Shown here piece by piece: positions 25,881 through 35,400 of a stretch of 64,000 nt of DNA (positions are counted from its first letter, which is position 1; every line of letters begins with the position of its first letter). Location of the stretch: assembly GCA_039029195.1 (NCBI GenBank), contig JBCCGR010000004.1, positions 1-64,000 of the forward strand, read 5' to 3'. The notes under the pieces were generated by a model. That model made no database searches. It had not been told where the DNA came from and was given only the letters and a program-made list of their open reading frames with translations. A program made the translations under genes and the position numbers. The DNA comes from JBCCGR01 sp039029195 (GTDB lineage: Bacteria; Pseudomonadota; Alphaproteobacteria; Rhizobiales; Rhizobiaceae).

Positions 25881-26209
25881 AAGCCACCCGTCTTGCCACC
25901 TACGGAACACTCGCCCCCGGCCGGGTCAATCATCACCAGCTTTCTGAACTCGACGGTTCGTGGAGCAAGGGAACGGTGAAAGGCAAGCTGCTCAGCGAAG
26001 GGTGGGGTTCGGACCTTGGATATCCGGGCATCGTTCTCGACCCCGACGGTGATCCGGTCGACGTGTTTGTCTTTCAATCCGCCGACCTGCCAGACCACTG
26101 GGAGCGTCTCGATGCTTTTGAGGGCGATGGGTATCGACGTGTTCCGGTCACTGTTCAAACGAATGAAGGTGACGTCGAAGCGCAGATGTATGTCTTGAAC
26201 CGCGGGTGA
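25877..26209 (+). CDS. Gamma-glutamylcyclotransferase-like (AIG2) protein
   Basis: The 110-residue protein opens with LATYGTLAPGRVNHHQ, the YGTL/substrate-loop motif of the GGCT fold. It contains the conserved acidic region LDAFEGDGYRRVPVTV, where the glutamate is the likely catalytic base. It may release 5-oxoproline from gamma-glutamyl amines. Notably, the same window carries a fused 5-oxoprolinase/hydantoinase, though 6 kb away. It is translationally coupled to the membrane protein upstream through ATGA. Confidence 0.82.
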   Translation: MKATRLATYGTLAPGRVNHHQLSELDGSWSKGTVKGKLLSEGWGSDLGYPGIVLDPDGDPVDVFVFQSADLPDHWERLDAFEGDGYRRVPVTVQTNEGDVEAQMYVLNRG

Positions 26210-26217
26210 GGTTGAAA

Positions 26218-26244
26218 CCTACCTGCACCTGATGCGCAGGTAGG
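26218..26244. terminator. Hairpin between convergent genes
   Basis: CCTACCTGC and GCAGGTAGG form a perfect 9-bp stem with a 9-base loop, just after the cyclotransferase stop and before the convergent GlcG gene. There is no clear T-run, so a factor-independent terminator is only possible, not certain. Confidence 0.4.
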
Positions 26245-26312
26245 GTCAGCTCACTCTCGCTGCGCGACTTCTGGCGATTTGCGCCCTCTACGAACCTTAA
26301 GGCGAACGCACG

Positions 26313-26735
26313 TCACCCCACAGGATCAACATCAATTGCTTCAAGTGCGGCTTTGGCGACTGTGACATCCTGTTCGCCGGTGCCTGAGCCAACACCAATG
26401 CCGCCGAGGCATTCACCGTCCTTAAGGATCGGCAGGCCACCCGGAAGAAAGGTGATTGTGTTCTGCGTTGCGCTGGAAATGCCGGCGCGGATGGGTTCTG
26501 GCACATTGGCGCTGGGCGCACAGATGGAAGCTGCCGTTAGAGCCTTCGACATGGCGCTCTTGCGGCTCACAAATTTCGAACCGTCCATGCGGATTTCACC
26601 CAGGGGAACACCGCTGGCATCCACAATCACGATGCATTGGGGTGCGCGGATTTCCTCTGCCTTTTTCACCGCAGCTGCAAGCATCGTGAGAACGGCTTCG
26701 TGTGTGAGGGCGGTTCGGGTTTGAAAGTGTGCCAT
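26313..26735 (-). CDS. GlcG/HbpS-family haem-degrading-like protein
   Basis: The 140-residue protein matches the GlcG/HbpS family: AAVKKAEEIRAPQCIVIVDA, SKFVSRKSAMSKALTAAS, the FLPGGLPIL loop, and LGGIGVGSGTGEQDVTVAKA near the end. HbpS binds haem or iron and is redox-linked; GlcG accompanies glycolate oxidation genes. Neither context is present here, so the role is open. It is a single gene. Confidence 0.85.
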   Translation of the reverse strand: MAHFQTRTALTHEAVLTMLAAAVKKAEEIRAPQCIVIVDASGVPLGEIRMDGSKFVSRKSAMSKALTAASICAPSANVPEPIRAGISSATQNTITFLPGGLPILKDGECLGGIGVGSGTGEQDVTVAKAALEAIDVDPVG

Positions 26736-26872
26736 TGGTGTTCCGTCAAATATTTAAGCAAACTGCGCTCTACGAAGCGGGGACAAGAATTGCAAGAGAC
26801 TGGTCCCTTCGGGCCGTCTCGCCTATGGTTCTTCAATCGATTGTTGTGACGTGAACTTGTTGAGGATTTTCC

Positions 26873-28285
26873 ATGGTAAACACCGCCCCACAAATGGGTC
26901 TCATTGGCCTTGGCACCATGGGGGCGATGCTCTCTCTGAACATTGCGGAAAAGGGGTTTGCGATCGCGGTTTACAATCGCACGGTTGAGAAAACCCATGC
27001 CTTTCATGCCAAGGCTGGCGCGCTCGCCGAACGCATCACGCCATGTGAAACGCTGGAGGCGCTGGTCGCGTCCATGGCACGACCGCGCAACATCATTCTC
27101 ATGGTTCCGGCGGGAAGCGCGGTGGACGATCAGATTGCGGCGCTTCGTCCGCTGCTTGATCCCAATGATCTGATTGTTGATGCGGGAAACGCCTTATTCG
27201 AGAACACGAACACCCGGGCGGCGCAGGCTGCCGCAAGTGGCGATCTTTTCCTCGGGATCGGTGTTTCCGGCGGTGAGGAGGGCGCACGGCACGGCCCGTC
27301 GATCATGGGTGGTGGGCCACGTCCGGCCTGGGACCGGGTCGCCAACGTGCTGGAGGCGATTTCTGCTAAGTACAATGGCCAACCCTGCGCCACCTGGATG
27401 GGTGAGGGCGGTGCCGGACACTTTGTGAAAATGGTGCACAACGGCGTTGAATATGCCGATATGCAAATGATTGCAGAGGTTTATGGCATCATGCGCGATG
27501 GCTTTGGCATGGAAGCTAGCGCCATCGCCGATGTATTTGCGCGCTGGAATGAGGGGCCGCTTAAATCCTATCTGATTGAAATTTCAGCTGCTGTTTCCGC
27601 CGCAATGGATGAAAAGACCGGCAGGCCGGTTCTGGATGTCATTCTGGATCGCGCCGGGCAAAAAGGCACGGGTCGCTGGACCGCGATTGAAGCACTGCAA
27701 CTCGCTTCCCCGGTGACGGCGATTGATGCGGCCGTGGCAGCGCGCAATCTATCCTCGCGGCTTGATGAACGCATCGCCGGTGAGGCGGTATTTGGCGGGG
27801 CGCCGACAAGTATTGATACGGCTGCGCTTTCTATCGACGCCATGCACAATGCACTGCTTGCGGGCAAAATAGCCTGTTATGCGCAAGGGTTTGCCATGCT
27901 GGATGCGGCGTCACAACACTATCAGTGGTCGCTCCCCATGCCGCAAATTGCCGAAGTGTGGCGCGAGGGCTGCATCATTCGCTCATCCATGCTCAATGAC
28001 ATGTCTGCCGCGCTCAACGAGAACGCAGAGCGCAATTTGATGTATGCGCCATACTTTGCCGAGATCATGCAATTGAGCCACGGCGATCTGCGCCGGGTGG
28101 TGGCGTGTGCGGCGATGTCCGGTAGTCCGGCGCCAGCGCTTTCTGCGGCCCTTTCCTATTTCGACACGATGCGCACCCAGCGTGGGACCGCGAACATGGT
28201 GCAGGCGCAGCGGGACTATTTCGGTCGTCATACTTTTGAACGCATCGGCGAAGAAGGGGCGTTTAACGGCCCATGGGCCGGATAA
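26873..28285 (+). CDS. gnd: 6-phosphogluconate dehydrogenase, decarboxylating
   Basis: It oxidises 6-phosphogluconate to ribulose 5-phosphate plus CO2 with NADP in the pentose phosphate pathway. The Rossmann motif GLIGLGTMG is near the N-terminus, with VYNRTVEK after it. LGIGVSGGEEGARHGPSIMG, the catalytic lysine region GHFVKMVHNGVEYADMQ and GQKGTGRWT are all present. At 470 residues it is the normal long form. It stands alone; no zwf or edd is adjacent. Confidence 0.95.
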   Translation: MVNTAPQMGLIGLGTMGAMLSLNIAEKGFAIAVYNRTVEKTHAFHAKAGALAERITPCETLEALVASMARPRNIILMVPAGSAVDDQIAALRPLLDPNDLIVDAGNALFENTNTRAAQAAASGDLFLGIGVSGGEEGARHGPSIMGGGPRPAWDRVANVLEAISAKYNGQPCATWMGEGGAGHFVKMVHNGVEYADMQMIAEVYGIMRDGFGMEASAIADVFARWNEGPLKSYLIEISAAVSAAMDEKTGRPVLDVILDRAGQKGTGRWTAIEALQLASPVTAIDAAVAARNLSSRLDERIAGEAVFGGAPTSIDTAALSIDAMHNALLAGKIACYAQGFAMLDAASQHYQWSLPMPQIAEVWREGCIIRSSMLNDMSAALNENAERNLMYAPYFAEIMQLSHGDLRRVVACAAMSGSPAPALSAALSYFDTMRTQRGTANMVQAQRDYFGRHTFERIGEEGAFNGPWAG

Positions 28286-28344
28286 ATGGGGCCGGATGAT
28301 TGGGAGGACAATCGCATATGGGTACTTTGCTTGGATTTTAGCTC

Positions 28345-28478
28345 TGTTGTTTCCCTCACCCAGCGGGGGAGGGTGTCGTCGTAAGACGACGGGTGGGTGA
28401 GAAAACCATCGCAATCCCCACCCGTCACGGCTTCGCCGCGCCACCCTCCCCTTTGAAAAAGGGGAGGGAAACGGAGAG
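28345..28478. repeat. Dispersed intergenic repeat, family R2, copy 1
   Basis: About 134 bp, nearly the same as 47551-47682. The core contains CCCAGCGGGGGAGGG, a CGTCGTAAGACGACG palindrome, GTCACGGCTTCGCCGCGCC and a CCCTCCCC...GGGGAGGG stem. The stems suggest a folded RNA or a mobile palindromic element. No coding capacity. Confidence 0.85.
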
Positions 28479-28538
28479 CCTGACAGCTAAACTCCCATTT
28501 GCGATAGACCTGCGGGTGAGACAGGCACGGCACGTCAC

Positions 28539-29309
28539 CTACTCCGCCATGCTTTCGAGCTTCGCAGCGCACAGGCGGTGCAGGGTCTCGATGGTCGAGG
28601 GATCGGCAACGCCATCCACCTTTTCCGGTCGGAAATGACGCTGGAAGGCGGCGACAACCCGTTGGGTGGCTTCGTCGAACACTCCGCTTTCAGGAACGCC
28701 GTAACCATAGAGCGCCAGCATGGTTTGCACGGCTTCCACCGGTTGGCCCTCGTCACCAAGCTGGAAAAAAGTGCCTGAGCGGATGGGTGCGGGCTCGCGC
28801 CACAGGCCGATGCCGTGTTCTGCAAGCCGGGCCCAGGGAAACAGCTCGCCCGGATCGCGCTTTCGCCCTGGTGCGATGTCCGAATGGGCCAGCACCCGAT
28901 GCGGTTCGATTAGGTGGCGAGAAATGATGTCCTTGCTGAGTTCGATGACCGCTTTGATCTGAACGTCAGGAAACGGGGGCAGGCCATAGTCATGGCCACC
29001 ATTGACGATCTCAATGCCGATGGAGCGGGAGTTTGTGTCCTCGTTTCCCTCCCAAATGCCGCGTCCGGCGTGCCAGGCGCGCTTTTCTTCGCCAACGAGT
29101 TGCAGCACCTCGCCATCTTCGAAGATGAAATAATGGCAGGAGACCTGGCTTTCCGCCACGCAGAGCCAGTTGAGCGCCGCGTCAGCGGTTTCCATGCCGG
29201 TATAGTGAAGGAGGAGCATGTCTACGGCCGAGCCTGCCGGACGTTCACCGAAATTGACCGCCGGGACAATGCGTTTCACACAGGCGGAATCCGCCTCAAA
29301 TGCGCTCAT
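28539..29309 (-). CDS. N-acetylmuramoyl-L-alanine amidase (AmiD type) with peptidoglycan-binding domain
   Basis: The start MSAFEADSAC overlaps the upstream gene stop in ATGA, giving 256 residues. The amidase_2 domain has the zinc ligands in LLHYTG (about His35) and HSDIAPGRKRDPG, with ESQVSCHYFIFEDG and RAWHAGRG between them. A C-terminal PG_binding_1 domain contains VEAVQTMLALYGYGVPESG. No signal peptide is visible, so it probably recycles peptidoglycan fragments in the cytoplasm, or is exported by another route. It is coupled to the DnaJ/TerB gene. Confidence 0.9.
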   Translation of the reverse strand: MSAFEADSACVKRIVPAVNFGERPAGSAVDMLLLHYTGMETADAALNWLCVAESQVSCHYFIFEDGEVLQLVGEEKRAWHAGRGIWEGNEDTNSRSIGIEIVNGGHDYGLPPFPDVQIKAVIELSKDIISRHLIEPHRVLAHSDIAPGRKRDPGELFPWARLAEHGIGLWREPAPIRSGTFFQLGDEGQPVEAVQTMLALYGYGVPESGVFDEATQRVVAAFQRHFRPEKVDGVADPSTIETLHRLCAAKLESMAE

Positions 29310-30028
29310 CCGCCAACGGGTGCTGTGCGACGGCTGGGGTGGATTTGCTCCACCATCTCCCACGCCTTGTTGAGCGCGGCGACGCGATCGTTGGCAATGC
29401 GGATGAACTCGGGTGGAACACCGCGCATCAATAGCTTGTCTGGATGGGATTCAGCCACGCGTCTGCGGTAGTGCGCCTTGATTTCGGCAAAACTCCACTC
29501 AGGCTCGGCTTCAAGAACAGCATAGGGATCGGCTTCGCCAAGCGAAACATGGCGCAGTTTCTGAGCCTCAAACTGGGAGACAGAGAAGCCGAACAGCATG
29601 GCTACCTCTTCGAGATAGAGGAGCTCGTTTTCGTGAAGCACGGAATCAGCTTTGGCGATATGGAACAGTGCGTCCATCACATCGCGCAAGACATCTTCAT
29701 CTTCAGGGAAAAGGGACTGCACCTGTGTGGCATAGGATTGAAAACCCGCCACATCCTGTTTGGCGATGTTGAAGACGCGAGAGACGTTTTCAGCCTCCCC
29801 CTCCGGCACTTCAAATATCTGCAGAAAGGCGGTGATTTCCTCTTCCGTGACCACGCCATCGGCCTTGGCCATTTTGGCAGAAAGCGCGATGATCGCGATG
29901 GAAAACGCCACGCGTCGACGCGTGTCGGCATCACCGGCAAACACGGTCTTGATGGATTCCACCACTGCCGAGAAGCCGGAAATGGCCGCCCCGGAGAGTA
30001 TCCGGCCTATGTCGCTCCAGACTGACAA
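29306..30028 (-). CDS. TerB and DnaJ domain protein (DjlA-like)
   Basis: The 240-residue protein has a TerB-like helical domain (about residues 35-160), with AKADGVVTEEEI and AKADSVLHENEL as paired metal-type acidic loops. A C-terminal J-domain has the DnaK-activating HPD at about 195-197. No N-terminal membrane helix like that of E. coli DjlA is evident. It probably acts as a DnaK co-chaperone. The amidase gene follows with a 4-base overlap, a pairing common in Hyphomicrobiales. Confidence 0.88.
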   Translation of the reverse strand: MSVWSDIGRILSGAAISGFSAVVESIKTVFAGDADTRRRVAFSIAIIALSAKMAKADGVVTEEEITAFLQIFEVPEGEAENVSRVFNIAKQDVAGFQSYATQVQSLFPEDEDVLRDVMDALFHIAKADSVLHENELLYLEEVAMLFGFSVSQFEAQKLRHVSLGEADPYAVLEAEPEWSFAEIKAHYRRRVAESHPDKLLMRGVPPEFIRIANDRVAALNKAWEMVEQIHPSRRTAPVGG

Positions 30029-30132
30029 ATGATGGTCTCGCTTGTTTACCTCAAAAACGTGAACAGATCAGTCCGCGCTGATTTGCTGATAGCTTACCAA
30101 ATGGGCCGGAATTTGGCCATTAGCGCGTTCCA

Positions 30133-30259
30133 CGTTTTGATGGATTCAAAACGCCGCGCTATCTGTTTGATTGTGCATACCATTGTCCGAGTGAGCACGG
30201 GTCGCCAGCGGTTCGAGGCCCGGACGTCGAACCCATACCCACTTTTCGGTGGTATGCAC
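30133..30259. repeat. Hairpin followed by nested inverted repeats
   Basis: CGTTTTGA and TCAAAACG form an 8-bp stem with a five-base loop (30133-30153). Next, GTGCATACCA (30173-30182) and TGGTATGCAC (30250-30259) are perfect 10-base inverted arms. Between them GGTTCGA and TCGAACC form an inner pair. It fills most of the 30029-30340 gap. A structured RNA, a small non-autonomous element or an operator array are all possible. Confidence 0.5.
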
Positions 30260-30340
30260 TAGCCGATTGCTGCGTGTAATTCCGCACACTCTGTCGCTTT
30301 TCGCTTACGGAACCTGGTTTGTCTGAGATAAAGCCGGAAG

Positions 30341-31249
30341 ATGCCGAATTCTCCCACTCGCTCTTCCGCAACACAGCAATCACGGTCAAATTTCTGGCTT
30401 GCCTACGGGCTGGGGCTTTCAGGTGTGGTCATGTTCGGCGGGTCGGTACCCATGACGCGTTTGGGGGTCGCAGAGTTTGCACCCTGGTTCCTGACCTTTG
30501 CCCGATCAGCGATTGCGGGGCTTTGTGCGGTTGTCTTTCTGTTGGTTTCAAGAAGACGTTTCCCGCGAGAACATCTTGCTGCTCTGTCGATTGCAGGGCT
30601 CCTGCTATGCTTCTGTTTTCCAGGCTTTATGGCGATTGCCATGCAGACGGTTCCGGCCGCACATGGTGGTGTGGTGCTTGGCATTCTACCACTGGCGACA
30701 GCGATGTTTGCGGTTCTGATTGGTGGTGAGCGACCTTCCGCATTCTTTTGGCTGTGCGGCATAGCTGGTTCGGTGCTGGTGGTGATTTTCGCCATTCGGG
30801 ATGGCGCCGAAGGTTTTGCAGCGGGCGATTGGTGGCTGGTTGCTGCGTGCCTTTCAGCCTCCTGTGGCTATGTGATTTCCGGCAATCTTTCGAAACACAT
30901 GCCAGGCTGGGAGATGATCTGCTGGGCGCTGATCCTGATGCTGCCCGTGTCACTGGGCGGCACCGTCATTCTCTGGGAGGCAAGCTATATTGCCGTATCC
31001 GCGGCCTCGCTCGGTTCGCTTGCCTATCTCGGCCTGTTTTCGATGTTTTTGGGCTTTTTTGCCTGGAATGAAGGGATGCGGATGGGTGGCATCTCCCGCA
31101 TTGGCCAGCTTCAGCTCCTGCAGACATTCGTGACCCTGGCGTTCGCCTGGGCGCTTCTTGGAGAGGCTATCAGCCTCGAAACGCTGATGTTCGCTGTCGC
31201 GGTTCTGGCCGTCGTGGCGCTTGGGCGAAACGCGCGGGTGACGCGATGA
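30341..31249 (+). CDS. DMT-superfamily (EamA) transporter
   Basis: The 302-residue protein has ten predicted helices in two EamA repeats. LGLSGVVMFGGSVPMTRLGV is in the first and GGISRIGQLQLLQTFVTLAF in the second. Such proteins export small metabolites. Substrate unknown. It converges on the aldo/keto reductase gene. Confidence 0.87.
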   Translation: MPNSPTRSSATQQSRSNFWLAYGLGLSGVVMFGGSVPMTRLGVAEFAPWFLTFARSAIAGLCAVVFLLVSRRRFPREHLAALSIAGLLLCFCFPGFMAIAMQTVPAAHGGVVLGILPLATAMFAVLIGGERPSAFFWLCGIAGSVLVVIFAIRDGAEGFAAGDWWLVAACLSASCGYVISGNLSKHMPGWEMICWALILMLPVSLGGTVILWEASYIAVSAASLGSLAYLGLFSMFLGFFAWNEGMRMGGISRIGQLQLLQTFVTLAFAWALLGEAISLETLMFAVAVLAVVALGRNARVTR

Positions 31250-31301
31250 ACTTCGAGGTCAGAATTCTGTGATCAGCGCATGTGTTTTTCATGCAGTGCT
31301 A

Positions 31302-32285
31302 TCACCCGTGCCCCATCACATCCCTTGTCTTGTAGGGTGCTTCGAGCCGTTTGATTTGCCCGGCGGTCAATTTCACATCCAGTGCGGCGATGGCCTCCTG
31401 AAGCTGATATGGTTTTGTTGCGCCGACAATCGGTGCCGTCACGAACGGTTTTGACATCACCCAGGCATAGGCGATCTGGGCGGGTGTGCGGCCTGTTTCC
31501 TCGGCGATCTTGATCACCCGGTCCTGGATGGCAAAATCCTGTTTGGAGCCGAAATAGTTGGCGGCCATCGGGTCGATTTTGGCGCGGTTTGATATCTTCT
31601 CATCGCGAGACCGGTTTCCGGCCAGAAAGCCTCGGGCAATGGGCGACCAGGGCACCACGGCAACATTTTCGGCTTCGCAGTAGGGCATCATCTCGCGTTC
31701 TTCTTCGCGATAGATGAGATTGTAGAAATTTTGCATGGCCGTGAATGGCCGATAGCCAGCGCTCTTTTGCATTTCGCGCATTTTCGCAAACTGCCATGCC
31801 CACATGGAAGAGGCCGCCGGGTAAATCACCTTGCCCTGCCGGATCACCTGTTCAAGCCCCTCAATCAGCTCTTCCAGTGGCGTGAGCGGGTCAAGGCGGT
31901 GGACATAAAGCAGGTCCACATGATCCATTTGTAGTCGGCGCAGGGAATGATCGACGGATTCCACAATGTGCTTGCGGGAAAGGCCTTTGGTGTTGGCGCC
32001 ACCGCCGGTTGCCAGCCCGACCTTTGTTGCGACGACGATCTCATCACGGCGGGCATATTTCTTCAGCGCGCGGCCCGTAATTTCCTCATTTTCCCCGTGA
32101 TTATAATGGTTTGCTGTATCGAAGAAGTTGATTCCGGCTTCCACTGCCAGCTTGAAAAAGGCCTGCGCATCCTCTTCCGGCACGACCCAAGGATGAGTCG
32201 GGCCGCCCGGTGTGCCGTAGCTCATGCAGCCGAGACAAAGCGGGGAAACCTGCACACCCGTGGTGCCAAGCGAAATCATATCCAT
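31302..32285 (-). CDS. Aldo/keto reductase
   Basis: The internal start MDMISLGTTGVQVSPLCLG has AAAGGA eight bases upstream and gives 327 residues; the open frame extends much further without family sequence. Catalytic residues are all present: Asp and Tyr in FFDTANHYNHGENEE, Lys in VVATKVG, and His in LYVHRLD. The C-terminal NADPH-binding region is conserved. It resembles the YajO/Tas-like group acting on aldehydes. Divergent from the hydantoinase gene. Confidence 0.9.
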   Translation of the reverse strand: MDMISLGTTGVQVSPLCLGCMSYGTPGGPTHPWVVPEEDAQAFFKLAVEAGINFFDTANHYNHGENEEITGRALKKYARRDEIVVATKVGLATGGGANTKGLSRKHIVESVDHSLRRLQMDHVDLLYVHRLDPLTPLEELIEGLEQVIRQGKVIYPAASSMWAWQFAKMREMQKSAGYRPFTAMQNFYNLIYREEEREMMPYCEAENVAVVPWSPIARGFLAGNRSRDEKISNRAKIDPMAANYFGSKQDFAIQDRVIKIAEETGRTPAQIAYAWVMSKPFVTAPIVGATKPYQLQEAIAALDVKLTAGQIKRLEAPYKTRDVMGHG

Positions 32286-32474
32286 GGGATCAGTCCTTTG
32301 AGAAAAAGTGCGAACTGTCATTTTCGCACAAACGAGGGAGGTGGCAAACACCCCACATGAAACTGCCGATGGTTTCCAGCCTCTTCGCCACCATCCCAAA
32401 TTATCCGATTGACAATTGACCGCGAACTTGGTGCCACCAACACAACAGAACATTTGAAAGGCACGGGCAACAAT

Positions 32475-35400
32475 ATGAGCGGCAAATGGGATTTCTGGAT
32501 TGATCGCGGCGGCACATTCACCGACATTGTGGGTCGTGATCCCGAAGGCAATATTCATCCCCACAAGCTGCTATCAGAAAACCCTGAAAGCTATCGCGAC
32601 GCGGCGATCCAGGGCATTCGCGATCTGCTTGATGTTGCGCCCGGCAAAGCAATCCCGTCGGATCAGATCGCGACCGTGAAAATGGGCACGACCGTTGCCA
32701 CCAATGCGCTTCTCGAACGTAAGGGCGAACCGACCGCGCTGCTCACGACCCAAGGCTTTGGCGATGCCCTGCGCATTGGGTATCAGTCGCGCCCGGATAT
32801 TTTTGCCAAGGAGATCATACTTCCCGAGCAGCTTTATCACCAAACGACGGAGATCAATGAGCGCGTTCTGGCGGACGGTGCAATCGAAGCACCGCTGGAC
32901 GAGACGGAAGTTCACGCCGCGCTGGAAACAGTGCGTGAAAGCGGCATCCAGTCTGTGGCCATCGCATTCCTCCACTCCTGGGCCTATCCAGAGCACGAGA
33001 AAAAGGCGGCAAAAATTGCCCGGGAGATGGGCTTTGCCCAGGTCTCCGTCAGCCATGAAGTGTCGCCGTTGGTGAAGCTTGTTGGCCGTGGCGATACAAC
33101 TGTTGTGGATGCGTATCTCTCGCCGATTCTGCGCCGCTACGTGGAGCAAGTTGCAGGCGAACTCGGCCTTGAAGAAGCAGAAAATGCACCGCGCCTGATG
33201 TTCATGCAGTCCTCCGGTGGTTTGACGGCCGCCGACCTTTTTCAAGGGAAAGACTCTATCCTTTCCGGTCCGGCAGGCGGTGTTGTTGGTGCCGTGGAGA
33301 CATCCGCGCTTGCGGGCCACACAAAGGTCATTGGGTTCGACATGGGCGGTACGTCCACCGATGTTTCGCACTATGATGGCGAATATGAGCGCGCATTCGA
33401 AACGGAAGTTGCGGGCGTGCGCATGCGGGCTCCGATGATGAGCATTCACACCGTCGCGGCAGGTGGCGGTTCGATCCTCCATTATGAGGCTGGTCGTTTT
33501 CGGGCCGGGCCTGATTCTGCAGGTGCCAATCCCGGTCCTGCGGCCTACCGCCGGGGTGGTCCGCTGACGGTGACCGACGCAAACGTGCTGGTCGGCAAGC
33601 TCAAGGCTGAGAATTTCCCGTCCATATTCGGCCCCGATCAGAATGAACTTCTGGACGTGGACGCGGTGCGCAGCAAGTTCGAAGCACTTGCGGCTGAGAT
33701 TGGCGATGGACGCTCAGCAGAAGAGATCGCCGATGGTTTCCTGAAGATCGCCGTTGAGAACATGGCCAATGCGATCAAGAAAATCTCGGTTCAGCGCGGC
33801 TATGACGTTACTGAATATGCACTGACCTGTTTTGGCGGTGCGGGCGGGCAACACGCGTGTGCCGTGGCCGATGCGCTGGGCATGGAAACCGTACTCATTC
33901 ATCCGCTGTCCGGCATTTTGTCGGCCTACGGCATGGGGCTTGCTGATATTCGCGCCAGCCGGAGTCAGGCCGTGGTCAAGGTTCTGAACGAAGCGCTGGA
34001 ACCTGAATTGCGCTCGCTGGAAGCGAAGCTTGAAGCCGCTGCGCGTTCTGAACTTCGCGATCAGGATGTGGGTGATGAAGAAACGCGAAGCTTCACCCGA
34101 GCGCACATTCGCTACGATGGCACCGACACACCAATTCCCGTTCCCTTTGGCGCGCTTGCATCCATGCAATCCGCCTTTGCTGATGCGCACAAAAAGCAGT
34201 TTGGATTCAATTTTGAAAACAAGGAGCTGATTGTTGAGGCGATTGAAGTCGAAGCTGTTGGCGGCGGTGCGTCCATTGACGAGGCCGCGGGCGCTGTATC
34301 CAATACCCGACCGGATGCCGATCTCAAAGCGCAGTTTTTCTCATCGGGCAGATCGCACGAATGTGGTGTTTTCAAACGCGCTTCGCTCTCTCCCGGCAAT
34401 CGGGTTTCTGGTCCCGCGCTGATAATTGAAGATCATCAGACCATCGTTGTAGAGCCGGGCTGGGATGCGACCATCAACGCTCTCGATCATGTGGTGATGA
34501 ACCGTGCGGAGGCCCTGCCGCGCATGGCGGCAATCGGCACAGGCCTTGCGGATGGCAAAGGGGCCGATCCGGTCATGCTCGAGGTGTTCAACAACCTCTT
34601 TATGTCGATTGCCGAGCAGATGGGCGTGACGCTGCAAAACACGGCCTACTCGGTCAACATCAAGGAACGGCTTGATTTCTCCTGCGCTGTCTTCAACGCG
34701 GAAGGCCAACTCGTCGCAAACGCTCCGCATATGCCGGTGCATCTGGGCTCCATGGATCGTTCGGTTGAGACCATCATTGAGCAGAACAAGGGCACAATGA
34801 AGCCGGGCGATGTCTACGTGCTCAACGCGCCCTACAATGGCGGTACGCACTTGCCCGACATTACCGTCGTCACGCCAGTGTTCGCGGACGGTCTGAGTCA
34901 GGATCAAGAACCGAACAAACCGAAAAGCGCCCAAATGGGCGCCGACGCCCCTGCGTCGCCCTCGCGGAGCCGTGAGGCTGAAAGCCGAACTGGCGTGAAC
35001 GAAATATTGTTTTTCGTCGCCTCGCGCGGACACCATGCCGATATCGGTGGCATGGCACCGGGAAGCGCCACGCCGCGCGCCACCCATGTGGACGAAGAGG
35101 GCGTTCTCATCGACAATTTCAAGTTGGTTGAGGATGGTCTGATCCGCGAGGCTCAGATGATCGAGTTGCTCACAGATCATCCATGGCCGGCGCGCAACCC
35201 TGCCCAGAACATGGCCGATATGCGCGCCCAAATCGCTGCCAACGAAAAGGGCGTGATTGAACTGAAAAAGATGGTCAATCACTTCGGCCTCGATGTGGTC
35301 GAAGCCTATATGAAGCACGTTCAGGACAACGCAGAGGAGAGCGTACGTCGGGTGATCGATGCGCTTTCAGATTGTTCCTATGCCTATGAAACCGACACCG

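Noticed and set aside
30173..30259. tRNA because of GGTTCGA and TCGAACC
   Set aside because: No acceptor stem, anticodon arm or CCA-side geometry; the arms form a different fold.
32286..32564. N-terminal extension of the aldo/keto reductase
   Set aside because: About 93 extra residues have no family similarity, and AAAGGA supports the internal ATG.
34341..35318. 325-codon minus-strand frame inside the hydantoinase
   Set aside because: Antisense shadow of a well-supported gene.
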